Shown here: piece after piece, positions 41,308 to 52,310 of the stretch
How the letters are laid out: the number at the start of each line of letters is the position of its first letter
Position numbering within the stretch: position 1 is the stretch's first letter
Assembly (NCBI GenBank): GCA_017302295.1
Contig: JAFLDS010000020.1
Span: 1 to 63,428 of the forward strand
Reading direction: 5' to 3'
Length of the DNA: 63,428 nt
DNA from: Thauera sp.
Lineage (GTDB): Bacteria; Pseudomonadota; Gammaproteobacteria; Burkholderiales; Rhodocyclaceae
Position numbers and translations under genes: made by a program
Notes under the pieces: generated by a model
What the model was told of the DNA's origin: nothing
Databases searched by the model: none
Seen by the model: the letters and a program-made list of their open reading frames with translations, nothing else

Positions 41308-42882
41308 TCACCGGACGACCGGAGCCTCCTCGAAAGTGTGGTGCGGCGCGGGCGACGGCACCGTCCATTCCAGGCCCTCGGCGCTTTCCCACGAGCGCGC
41401 CGCCGCACGTTCGCCACCGCGGATGCATTTCACGACGACGACGATGAAGATTAGCTGCGACAGGCCGAAACCGAAGGCGCCGACCGAAGCCAGGGCATTG
41501 AAGTCGGCAAACTGCAGCGCGTAGTCGGGGATGCGGCGCGGCATGCCGGCCAGCCCGAGGAAGTGCATCGGGAAGAAGGTGATGTTGAAGAACACCATCG
41601 AGCACCAGAAGTGCAGCTTGCCGAGCGACTCGTTGGGCATGTGGCCGGTCCATTTGGGCAGCCAGTAGTAGGCGCCGGCGAAGAGCGCGAACAGCGAGCC
41701 GGCGACGAGCACGTAATGGAAGTGGGCAACGACGTAGTAGGTGTCCTGGACCTGGATGTCGATCGGCGCAATGGCGCAGATGAGGCCGGTGAAGCCGCCC
41801 ATGGTGAACACGAAGATGAAACCGGTCGCCCACAACATCGGCGTCTCGAAGGTCAGCGAGCCGCGCCACATGGTCGCCACCCAGTTGAACACCTTCACGC
41901 CGGTGGGCACGGCGATGAGCATGGTGGCGTACATGAAGAAGAGCTGGCCGGCGGCGGGCATGCCGGTGGCAAACATATGGTGGGCCCACACTGCGAAGGA
42001 CAGGATGGCGATTGAGGCCGTGGCATAGACCATGGATGCGTAGCCGAACAGGGGCTTGCGCGCGAAGGTGGGGATGATCTGGCTGACGATGCCGAAGGCC
42101 GGGAGGATCATGATGTAGACCTCCGGGTGGCCGAAGAACCAGAAGATGTGCTGGTACATCACCGGATCGCCGCCGCCGGCGGCGTTGAAGAAGCTGGTGC
42201 CGAAGTGGCGGTCGGTGAGGATCATCGTGACCGCGCCAGCCAGCACGGGCATCACCGCGATCAGCAGGTAGGCGGTGATGAGCCAGGTCCAGCAGAACAG
42301 CGGCATCTTCATCAGCGTCATGCCGGGCGCGCGCATGTTGAGCACGGTGACGACGATGTTGATCGCGCCCATGATCGAACTGATGCCCATGATGTGGATG
42401 GCGAAAATGGCAAGGTCCATGCCCATGCCCATCTGCACCGAGAGCGGCGCGTAGAGCGTCCAGCCCGCGGCGGTGGCACCGCCGGGCACGAAAAAGGAGC
42501 CGATCAGCAGGATCGCGGCTGGCGGCAGCAGCCAGAAGCTCCAGTTGTTCATGCGCGCGAACGCCATGTCGGATGCGCCGATCATCAGCGGAATCATCCA
42601 GTTCGCGAAACCGACGAAGGCCGGCATGATGGCGCCGAACACCATGATCAGGCCGTGCATGGTGGTGAGCTGATTGAAGAACTCGGGCTGCACAACCTGG
42701 AGGCCGGGCTGGAAGAGCTCGGCCCGTATCGTCAGCGCCAGCACGCCCCCGGACAGGAACATGATGAAGCTGAAGATCATGTACATCGTGCCGATGTCTT
42801 TGTGGTTGGTCGTCGTGAGCCATCGCATCAGGCCGGTCGGGCCATGATGTCCGTGCAACTGATCCGGGGTCACTGCGGCCAT
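41308..42882 (-). CDS. ctaD: Cytochrome c oxidase subunit I
   Basis: 524-aa heme-copper oxidase subunit I, type aa3. The start at 42882 has AGGAGGAG upstream. It has 12 helices, with the heme a and CuB ligands in the TMHGLIMVFGAIMP, WFFGHPEVYIMILP and AHHMFATGMP segments. The GHPEVY Glu/Tyr pair belongs to the A1-type K/D-channel oxidases. Together with coxB and ctaE it forms the core of the aerobic terminal oxidase. Confidence 0.98.
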   Translation of the reverse strand: MAAVTPDQLHGHHGPTGLMRWLTTTNHKDIGTMYMIFSFIMFLSGGVLALTIRAELFQPGLQVVQPEFFNQLTTMHGLIMVFGAIMPAFVGFANWMIPLMIGASDMAFARMNNWSFWLLPPAAILLIGSFFVPGGATAAGWTLYAPLSVQMGMGMDLAIFAIHIMGISSIMGAINIVVTVLNMRAPGMTLMKMPLFCWTWLITAYLLIAVMPVLAGAVTMILTDRHFGTSFFNAAGGGDPVMYQHIFWFFGHPEVYIMILPAFGIVSQIIPTFARKPLFGYASMVYATASIAILSFAVWAHHMFATGMPAAGQLFFMYATMLIAVPTGVKVFNWVATMWRGSLTFETPMLWATGFIFVFTMGGFTGLICAIAPIDIQVQDTYYVVAHFHYVLVAGSLFALFAGAYYWLPKWTGHMPNESLGKLHFWCSMVFFNITFFPMHFLGLAGMPRRIPDYALQFADFNALASVGAFGFGLSQLIFIVVVVKCIRGGERAAARSWESAEGLEWTVPSPAPHHTFEEAPVVR

Positions 42883-42959
42883 GCGGACTCCTCCTGGCGG
42901 ATGGCGACGAATATGCTTCGGGCAGACGTGTTGCGCTTGCAGCTGCGATGCCGGCCGCT

Positions 42960-43832
42960 TCAACCTTTTCCGGCCGTGGCGACCTGCACCCCGGGGGCCT
43001 GCGTCCGGTCAGGAGCAGCAGGGTCGGGCGCGTCGAACGCGGCGGCCTTGACCTTCTGTTCAGCGACCCAGGCAGCGTACTTTTCCGCCGACAGCACGTG
43101 CACCACCACCGGCATGAAGCCGTGGTCGCGGCCGCACAGTTCGGCGCAGTTGCCGCGGTAAATGCCTTCCTTGTCGGCACGGAACCAGGTGTCGCGGATG
43201 AAGCCGGGGATGGCGTCCTGCTTGACGCCGAAAGCCGGCACCCACCATGAGTGGATCACATCGTTGGCGGTGAGCAGCACGCGGATCTTCTTCCCCACCG
43301 GCACCACCAGCGGGTTGTCGACCTCGAGCAGGTAGGCGTCGCCCTTGGGTGCGCCGCCCTCGATCTGCGTCCGCGGCGTCGACAACGCGGACAGGAAGCG
43401 GATGCCTTCGCCTTCGCCCTGCAGGTAGTCGTAGCCCCATTTCCACTGATAACCGGTCGCCTTCACCGTGATGTCGGGGTTGGAGGTGTCCTTCATCTCG
43501 ATCACGGTCTTCGTCGCCGGCCACGCCATGCCGAGCAAGATCAGGATGGGGATGACCGTCCACGCGATCTCGACCGCGGTGTTCTCGTGAAAGTGGGCGG
43601 CAACCGCGCCCTTGGACTTGCGGTGCTTGAACACCGCCCAGAACATCACGCCGAACACCCCGACGAAGATGAAGAGGCAGATCACGAGCATCAGCGTGTG
43701 CATGTCGTTGATCTGTTCGGCGATGCCGGTCACCGGTTGCTGCAGGTTGTAACGGGCGTGGGGCTCCTGCGCGCATGACAGCGCTGCGTAAGAGAGGAGC
43801 GGAAAACCTGCGATGCGACCGGCACGACCCAT
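42960..43832 (-). CDS. ctaC: Cytochrome c oxidase subunit II
   Basis: 290 aa. A signal-like segment (GFPLLSYAALSCA) is followed by two helices (about 45-65 and 85-110) and the CuA domain with HSWWVPAFG, and CAELCGRDHGFM carrying the two Cys, Glu, His and Met ligands. No CxxCH heme c site is present, so it is not a caa3 type. The start at 43832 follows GGGGG. Confidence 0.97.
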   Translation of the reverse strand: MGRAGRIAGFPLLSYAALSCAQEPHARYNLQQPVTGIAEQINDMHTLMLVICLFIFVGVFGVMFWAVFKHRKSKGAVAAHFHENTAVEIAWTVIPILILLGMAWPATKTVIEMKDTSNPDITVKATGYQWKWGYDYLQGEGEGIRFLSALSTPRTQIEGGAPKGDAYLLEVDNPLVVPVGKKIRVLLTANDVIHSWWVPAFGVKQDAIPGFIRDTWFRADKEGIYRGNCAELCGRDHGFMPVVVHVLSAEKYAAWVAEQKVKAAAFDAPDPAAPDRTQAPGVQVATAGKG

Positions 43833-43910
43833 AACGACCCCCAGCAGATGCGGATTTGGCAGGTGCGGCCGATGGTGCCATACGAAATTTGGCACTCGCA
43901 ACACGACTCC

Positions 43911-43924
43911 TTGATAAAAATCAG
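43911..43924. promoter_or_regulatory. FNR/Anr-like box upstream of the aa3 oxidase operon
   Basis: TTGATAAAAATCAG matches TTGAT-N4-ATCAA in nine of ten positions. It is 79 bp upstream of the ctaC start. Placed near the promoter it would let FNR turn the aerobic oxidase off without oxygen. The rest of the 258-bp gap to the phosphate symporter gene holds no gene. Confidence 0.55.
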
Positions 43925-44090
43925 CGTATTGCATTGCGTCATCTGCTAGCGACCAGAGCCCGCAACAGCTCTGCGGCCAAATTGGGGGTTTTCCCGAAGG
44001 GCATTTTTCCGCTGTGCAACATTACCTGCAGCACGGCCACACCTGCTCGGCCGCGCCAGCACGCGCCGAGCTTGAGGGCGGCACGTTCCC

Positions 44091-45836
44091 GTGCGCGGGG
44101 AATCGGTATTACCCTGTCGGCTCCCTCCGCTTCGGCACTGCAAGACCTTGGCCCCTGCAACCCCGACCCCATTCGAGCTGTTTTCCGGCCTGACGGGCGG
44201 CATCGGCATGTTCCTGCTCGGCATGCACATGCTGACCGAAGGCCTCAAGCTCGCCGCTGGCCGCGCGCTCGAAAGCCTGCTCGAAAGTGGCACGTCGACG
44301 CGCCTGCGCGGCCTGGCGGCAGGCGCACTGATCACTGCGCTGGTCCAGTCCTCTACCGCGGTCACGGTGGCCAGCATCGGCTTCGTCAACACCGGGTTGC
44401 TGTCGCTGCGCAACGCGATGTGGGTGATCTTCGGCTCCAACGTCGGCAGCACGCTCAACGCCTGGCTGGTCGCCGCGCTCGGCTTCGGCCTCAAGATCGA
44501 CGCCTTCGCCCTGCCGCTGATCGGCGTGGGCGCGATCATGTTGTTCGCCGGGCGGACGGTGCGCTCGCGCGCCATGGGACAGGCCCTGGCGGGTTTCGGC
44601 GTGCTCTTCCTCGGCATCGACGTGCTCAAGGAGGGGTTTTCCTCGTTCGGCACGCGCCTCGAGCTGGCCAGCTACTTGCGGCCGGACTACGTCGGCTACC
44701 TGATCCTGGTCGGTGTCGGCACGGCGCTGACGGTGCTGATGCAGACCTCCAGCGCCGTCATCGCGATCGTCATCGCCGCGGCGCAAGGCGGCCTGATCCC
44801 GGTCGACGCGGCCTGCGCCATCGTCATCGGCACCAACGTCGGCACACCCTCGACGGCCATTCTTGCCGCGATCGGCGCCACCGCCAACGCGCGCCGACTG
44901 GCGGCCGTCCACGTGCTGTTCAACCTCGTGACCGGCGCCGTCGCCCTGCTGATGCTGCCCTTGCTCATCGCCCTGCTCGACCTGATGCGCAGCTGGTTCG
45001 ACCAGCCTGCGACGCCGGCGGTCATGATCGCGATGTTCCACACGGCATTCAACGTGCTCGGCGTGCTGCTGATGATCCCGATCGCCGGCACCATGCTGCG
45101 CACCCTGCGCAAGCGCTTCCGCACGCGCGAGGAAGAGATCGCCCGCCCCCGCCATCTCGACCGCAACAGCCTCGCGGTGCCCGACCTCGCCGTGCGGGCG
45201 CTGCGCATGGAGCTCGCCCGCACCCAGGCATTCGCCAGCGCAAGCCTCGACGCCTCCGCCACCATCCCGCCCAATGAGTCGATCCTTGCCCGCGAAGCCG
45301 GCGCGCTGCAGGCGCTCGCGCCGGCGATCGCGAACTATGCCCACCAGCTCAGCGGAGCACGACTGCCGCCCTCGCTGGTCGACGTGCTCGCACGCGCATT
45401 GCGCACCCTGCAGTACCAGGAAAATGCGGTCGAAGCGGCGCGCCAGGCGAGCGCGCTGGGCAGTACGCTCGGCGTGCCGACCGACCCCGAACTTGCCGCC
45501 CGGCTCACCGCCTTCCATGCCGCGCTCGACACCCTCGCCACGAGCACCGACATCGAGAAAACGGCGTTCAGCGTCGGCGCCGTCGATATCCTGCTGGACG
45601 CGGCGGAGGAGCACTACGCCCACCTGAAGGAGAGCCTGCTGCAAGCCGGCGCGAACGCGCGCATCGACATCCGCACGATGCAGGACTGGTTGCGGCTCGC
45701 CAGCCTGCAGCGGCGCGCCACCGAGCAAGTGGCGAAGGCCGCACGCATGCTGGCGGCGCTCGAAAGCGGCATCGCCGCACCCGCCGAGACCCTCGGCGAG
45801 GCTGACGACGGCGCGCTGGCAGCGAACGGGAGCTGA
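44091..45836 (+). CDS. Na/Pi-cotransporter family protein with PhoU-like domain
   Basis: 581 aa. Residues about 28-340 hold two inverted Na/Pi repeats with the hallmark QSSTAVTVASIGF and QTSSAVIAIVIA. The C-terminal about 200 residues resemble a cytoplasmic helical PhoU domain. The frame starts at GTG 44091; TTG 44148 is a more compact alternative, and no ATG precedes the first helix. Function is phosphate uptake or export coupled to sodium; no phosphate-regulon partner is adjacent. Confidence 0.9.
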   Translation: MRGESVLPCRLPPLRHCKTLAPATPTPFELFSGLTGGIGMFLLGMHMLTEGLKLAAGRALESLLESGTSTRLRGLAAGALITALVQSSTAVTVASIGFVNTGLLSLRNAMWVIFGSNVGSTLNAWLVAALGFGLKIDAFALPLIGVGAIMLFAGRTVRSRAMGQALAGFGVLFLGIDVLKEGFSSFGTRLELASYLRPDYVGYLILVGVGTALTVLMQTSSAVIAIVIAAAQGGLIPVDAACAIVIGTNVGTPSTAILAAIGATANARRLAAVHVLFNLVTGAVALLMLPLLIALLDLMRSWFDQPATPAVMIAMFHTAFNVLGVLLMIPIAGTMLRTLRKRFRTREEEIARPRHLDRNSLAVPDLAVRALRMELARTQAFASASLDASATIPPNESILAREAGALQALAPAIANYAHQLSGARLPPSLVDVLARALRTLQYQENAVEAARQASALGSTLGVPTDPELAARLTAFHAALDTLATSTDIEKTAFSVGAVDILLDAAEEHYAHLKESLLQAGANARIDIRTMQDWLRLASLQRRATEQVAKAARMLAALESGIAAPAETLGEADDGALAANGS

Positions 45837-45899
45837 AGTTCAGCTCCGCCACTGCCTGCCTCGGCGCTTCGCGCACGCCGTTCGCTGCGGCCTATCCTC

Positions 45900-45905
45900 T
45901 ACAAT
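45900..45905 (+). promoter_or_regulatory. Candidate -10 element of rfaE2
   Basis: TACAAT, 29 bp before the rfaE2 ATG. No clear -35. Confidence 0.35.
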
Positions 45906-45933
45906 TCGTGGCCTTTCGTGACTCCGCCCAGCC

Positions 45934-46422
45934 ATGTCCTACACCCGCCCCGCCTTCGAAGCCAAGATCTGCCCGCCCGACCAGCTCGCGGCCCGCGCCG
46001 CCACGCTGCCCCGGCCGCTGGTGTTCACCAACGGCTGCTTCGACATCCTGCACCGCGGCCACGTGACCTACCTGGCCCAGGCCCGCGCGCTGGGCGCCGC
46101 GATGGTGGTGGCACTGAACACCGACGCGTCGGTGAAGCGCCAGGGCAAGGGCGACGACCGGCCGATGAACCCGCTGGAAGACCGGCTGGCCGTGATGGCC
46201 GCCCTCGAAAGCGTGGATCTCGTCACCTGGTTCGACGAGGACACGCCGATCGCCCGCATCCTCGAAGCGCGCCCCGATATCCTGGTGAAGGGCGGCGACT
46301 GGACACCCGACAACATCGTCGGCGCACCCGAAGTGCGCGGCTGGGGCGGCGAGGTGCACTCCATCCCGTTCGAAGTCGAGCGCTCGACCACCGCGCTGAT
46401 CCGGCGCATCCGAGGAAAGTAG
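45934..46422 (+). CDS. rfaE2: D-glycero-beta-D-manno-heptose 1-phosphate adenylyltransferase
   Basis: 162-aa nucleotidyltransferase making ADP-heptose for lipopolysaccharide core. The motif HRGH (residues 40-43) in GCFDILHRGHVTYL and the later RSTTALIRRI fit the RfaE-II/HldE C-terminal domain. It is a separate protein here; the kinase half is not in this window. Confidence 0.95.
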   Translation: MSYTRPAFEAKICPPDQLAARAATLPRPLVFTNGCFDILHRGHVTYLAQARALGAAMVVALNTDASVKRQGKGDDRPMNPLEDRLAVMAALESVDLVTWFDEDTPIARILEARPDILVKGGDWTPDNIVGAPEVRGWGGEVHSIPFEVERSTTALIRRIRGK

Positions 46423-46434
46423 GCTCCGAACGCA

Positions 46435-46539
46435 GTCGAGCGCGCGGGGTATTCCCGGCGCAGGCGAGGACTGTCCGAGCACCGAGCGCAGCGAGGGCGA
46501 GTTCCGCAGCCTGCAGAGGGAACACCCCGCGTGCTCGAC
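46435..46539 (+). repeat. Covarying-stem hairpin element, copy 2
   Basis: Arms GTCGAGCGCGCGGGGTATTC (46435) and GGAACACCCCGCGTGCTCGAC (46519-46539) form a 21-22 bp stem with two mismatches; inside, GCAGG and CCTGC close the conserved 45-nt core (46465-46509). It starts 12 bp after the rfaE2 stop, in the same sense. Confidence 0.85.
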
Positions 46540-46630
46540 GGCTTGGGCGCGTCCACCGCCTCGAATTCATGCGCGGAATCAGCCAGGTAAGCGTCTCGCC
46601 CGCTCGGGAAAGACGGTAGAATCGCGCCCG

Positions 46631-48460
<1,830 letters not shown>

Positions 48461-48500
48461 ACCTGCGCCTTCAGACTCGGCTCCGTCCGGACGTCCGCCC

Positions 48501-49337
48501 ATGCCCCGCCCCGCCCGTCGCCCGATCGTCGCAGTGCTGCGCATGCTGTGCGCGGCGCTGCTCGGCTACGCAATCTTTCTTGGCTTCCTCTACCTGCGCC
48601 AGGAAAGCCTGATCTTCCACCCGGAGCCGCTGCCGGCCGACTACCGGTTCGACCTCGACCATCCCGGCCAGCGTGTCGACGAGGTGCGCATCGCGGTGCC
48701 CGAGGGCGAGATCCACGCGCTGCACTTCCGCCAATCAGCAGCGCGCGGCCTGGTGTTCTATTTGCACGGCAACGGCGGCAATCTGGCGACCTGGACGGTG
48801 AATGCCGACTTTTATCGCGACATCGGCTACGACCTCTTCATGCTCGACTACCGCGGCTACGGCAAGAGCCGCGGCCGCATCACGAGCGAGGCACAGCTGC
48901 ACGCCGACGTGCGCGCGGCGTGGGAGCGGATCGCGCCCGAGTACGCCGGTCGGCCGATCGCGATCATTGGCCGCTCGCTCGGCTCCGGACTGGCGACCCG
49001 GCTGGCACGCGACGTGCACCCCGCGCTGCTGGTGCTGGTCACGCCCTACACCAGCGCGCTCGCACTCGCGCGCAATCACTACCCCTTCGTCCCCGGCTGG
49101 CTGATGCGCTACCCGCTGCGCAGCGACGCCCTGATGGGCGACATCGCCAGCCCCATCCTGCTGATCCATGGCACGGAGGACGCGCTCACGCCGCTCACGC
49201 ACTCGCACGCGCTGCTCGCCCTCGCCAAGTCGCCGGCCGAATTGCTGGAGATCCCCGGCGCCGGACACGAGGATGTGCACGAATTCCCCGCCTACCGCGC
49301 CGGCCTCGCCCAGCGCCTGCAAAACCTGGCCCGATGA
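48501..49337 (+). CDS. Membrane-anchored alpha/beta hydrolase
   Basis: 278 aa with an N-terminal helix (about residues 15-35, MLCAALLGYAIFLGFLYL), then the alpha/beta fold. The oxyanion region is YLHGNGGNLATW (near 87), the nucleophile Ser is in IGRSLGSGLA (near 158), an acidic residue in LIHGTEDALTP, and the His in IPGAGHEDVHE. It resembles the YfhR/BEM46 group of serine hydrolases. Its substrate is unknown. Confidence 0.9.
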   Translation: MPRPARRPIVAVLRMLCAALLGYAIFLGFLYLRQESLIFHPEPLPADYRFDLDHPGQRVDEVRIAVPEGEIHALHFRQSAARGLVFYLHGNGGNLATWTVNADFYRDIGYDLFMLDYRGYGKSRGRITSEAQLHADVRAAWERIAPEYAGRPIAIIGRSLGSGLATRLARDVHPALLVLVTPYTSALALARNHYPFVPGWLMRYPLRSDALMGDIASPILLIHGTEDALTPLTHSHALLALAKSPAELLEIPGAGHEDVHEFPAYRAGLAQRLQNLAR

Positions 49338-49372
49338 CCACGGCCGCGGCGCGGCCGTCCGCCCGCTCGCGC

Positions 49373-50353
49373 TCAGAACGACTTGCTCACGCCGAGCATC
49401 GCGGCCCAGTCCGACGTAAGTTGCACGCCGTTGACATGCTGATGGATGGGCAGTTGCGCGAATGCATAGACCTGGAAATCGCGCGCGATGGCGTAGCTCA
49501 GGCCGGGACTGAGAAACAGCTTGCGCGACCCGCTGTCCTCGGGCTCAGCCTCGACGCCTCGGTCACGGCTGCGCAACTGGAAGTTCGCCTGCATGAAGGC
49601 GGCCCACTGCGGTGCCAGTTGCCGCTGCCAGCCGACATCGACGCCGTACTGGTTGCCGGGCCGGAAGCCGTCGCGCTGGTCGATGGGCATCTGTGCCGTC
49701 ACCTGCGCGAAAAGCGCCGAATCGCCGTCGGCGAGCGGCAGCCGATACCAGGCGCTGACGATGGCGTCGGTGGTGCCGGTGCCGGGCTGCAGGCTGCGTT
49801 CGGCACGCTGTCCGTCGGCGTTGTCCACCTTGTGGCTGCCGGTGGGGAGCTTGAAGCCGAAGTTCACGCCGGCGCTGGGAGACAGTCCGTCGCCCATGAA
49901 TTGGTAGCGTCCGACCACGCGCATGTCGCCGATGCGGCTGAAATTCCAGGAATCGGTCTCGTGCGAGACGCTGCCATCGTGTTCGTGATGATTGTGGATG
50001 TGCGAATGGCTGCGGCTCGTCACCGGCAACGTGACCGATATGCCCCAGCGCGGGTCGATCGCATAGTCCAGCGTGCCCAGCCAGTTGCGGTTGATCGTGC
50101 GCAGTTCGTCGTGATGGCGCGCAACGTCGCCGACGGAGGCATCGTGCGAGCCGCGGCGCAACTGGTCCTGGTCGATGAACTGGTACTGCAGGTCCAGCCG
50201 CAGCCCCGGCTCGGTCCATACCCCCTGCGCATGCCAGTTGGTGTTGATCGGGCAGAACGCCTGGCCGCATGAAGCGACCGCCGGCGGCGAAACCGCGGCT
50301 ACGGCGAGCAGAAACAGGAGCGGGCGGACCGCGGGGCGGGAGCGTTCATTCAT
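49373..50353 (-). CDS. Outer-membrane beta-barrel protein with His-rich loop
   Basis: 326 aa with a signal peptide ending near Ala27. The mature protein opens SCGQAFCPINTNWH (two Cys), alternating aromatic strands follow and the C terminus ends GVSKSF, an outer-membrane signature. A loop at about residues 114-132 is very rich in His (SHSHIHNHHEHDGSVSHE), which suggests metal (Cu, Zn or Ni) binding. The start at 50353 has AGGAATT upstream. I do not recognise a named family; no metal-resistance gene is adjacent. Confidence 0.8.
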   Translation of the reverse strand: MNERSRPAVRPLLFLLAVAAVSPPAVASCGQAFCPINTNWHAQGVWTEPGLRLDLQYQFIDQDQLRRGSHDASVGDVARHHDELRTINRNWLGTLDYAIDPRWGISVTLPVTSRSHSHIHNHHEHDGSVSHETDSWNFSRIGDMRVVGRYQFMGDGLSPSAGVNFGFKLPTGSHKVDNADGQRAERSLQPGTGTTDAIVSAWYRLPLADGDSALFAQVTAQMPIDQRDGFRPGNQYGVDVGWQRQLAPQWAAFMQANFQLRSRDRGVEAEPEDSGSRKLFLSPGLSYAIARDFQVYAFAQLPIHQHVNGVQLTSDWAAMLGVSKSF

Positions 50354-50460
50354 ATGAATTCCTGGCTGTTCGTCGGCGGGGCAATATAGCAAGCCCATCT
50401 GCAGCCGATCATGCGACGCGATGTCGCACCGCCAGGCGGACCGAGCCCCGCCGCTGCGGG

Positions 50461-50889
50461 TCAGTCCGCCGTCCGGCCGCCGCGCTCGGCGCGCCACGCG
50501 GCGAAGGTCCACGACACGCTCGCCGTATCCGACACGGCGAAGAACAGCGCCAGCGGCGCGGGGACGATGCCGTGGTACCACAGCGCGGCCATGATGAAGG
50601 GCACCAGCGGGCGATCGAGCATGGACGCGAACACGAAGCCGCGCGCATCGAGCCGCCCGCTCACCACATAGAGCATGCCCAGCCCGCCCAGCAGCAGGCC
50701 CACCAGGCGGAAATAGTTCGCGGCCTGCTCGCTCAGCCCCGGCAGGTGCAGCAAGGCCGCCACCTCATGCGGCGCGAGCAGCACGAATGGCGCCTCCGCC
50801 AGCATGATCCAGCCGAACACCTCGACCGTTCGCGCCGAACGGGATTGTCCCGCGGCGGAGCGCAGGCGCTCCAACAGTGCTTGCGTCAT
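50461..50889 (-). CDS. Small four-helix membrane protein, unknown function
   Basis: 142 aa with helices at about residues 24-45, 58-80, 90-108 and 110-128. The start at 50889 follows GGAGGGGG. No recognisable family motif. It ends 107 bp before the barrel gene, on the same strand. Confidence 0.75.
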   Translation of the reverse strand: MTQALLERLRSAAGQSRSARTVEVFGWIMLAEAPFVLLAPHEVAALLHLPGLSEQAANYFRLVGLLLGGLGMLYVVSGRLDARGFVFASMLDRPLVPFIMAALWYHGIVPAPLALFFAVSDTASVSWTFAAWRAERGGRTAD

Positions 50890-51009
50890 GGTTGCCACCC
50901 CCTCCGGCCCGCGATCGCTGGCGCGCGTGCGGACTCCGCGCGATGGTCGGTACACGGTTCATCATGGCGCCGACGCGCCCCATCCGCCACCGCGTTCTTG
51001 CCTACCATG

Positions 51010-51046
51010 AAAGAGGACGGGAGCCTCGTGGGCTCCCGTCCTCTTT
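51010..51046. terminator. Strong bidirectional hairpin terminator
   Basis: AAAGAGGACGGGAGCC-TCGTG-GGCTCCCGTCCTCTTT: a 16-bp perfect stem with a short A/T tail on each side. It serves the dehydrogenase gene (stop at 51069, minus strand). Confidence 0.85.
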
Positions 51047-51068
51047 CACTTCGTCGGCAGGCGACGGA

Positions 51069-52118
<1,050 letters not shown>

Positions 52119-52233
52119 GGGTGTCTCCTTCCTTTTTGGTGAAGTGTGCCGGCCAGCGCGCCCCGGGGCGTTTGGCCACGAGGCTGCGTGGCCGGCGGGT
52201 TGTTGATTCGATGAAATGTCCTGACGCTGCGGC

Positions 52234-52293
52234 GTAGGAGCGGGCTTGACCGCGATCCGGTGGATGACGTGTCGCGCTCAAGCGCGCTCCTAC
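52234..52293. repeat. REP-like inverted pair, locus e
   Basis: The arm 52234-52256 (GTAGGAGCGGGCTTGACCGC) is of one sub-type and the inverted arm 52271-52293 is of the other (GTCGCGCTCAAGCGCGCTCC), so the hairpin is imperfect. It lies between two genes on the same strand. Confidence 0.75.
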
Positions 52294-52310
52294 AAGAGAT
52301 GGCGACAGGG

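Noticed and set aside
42960-43832. Heme c domain in oxidase subunit II
   Set aside because: No CxxCH motif; the protein ends soon after the CuA site, so it is aa3, not caa3.
46435-46539. Hairpin element as an ordinary rho-independent terminator
   Set aside because: No T-run follows any of the three copies, and the apical core is too long and conserved.
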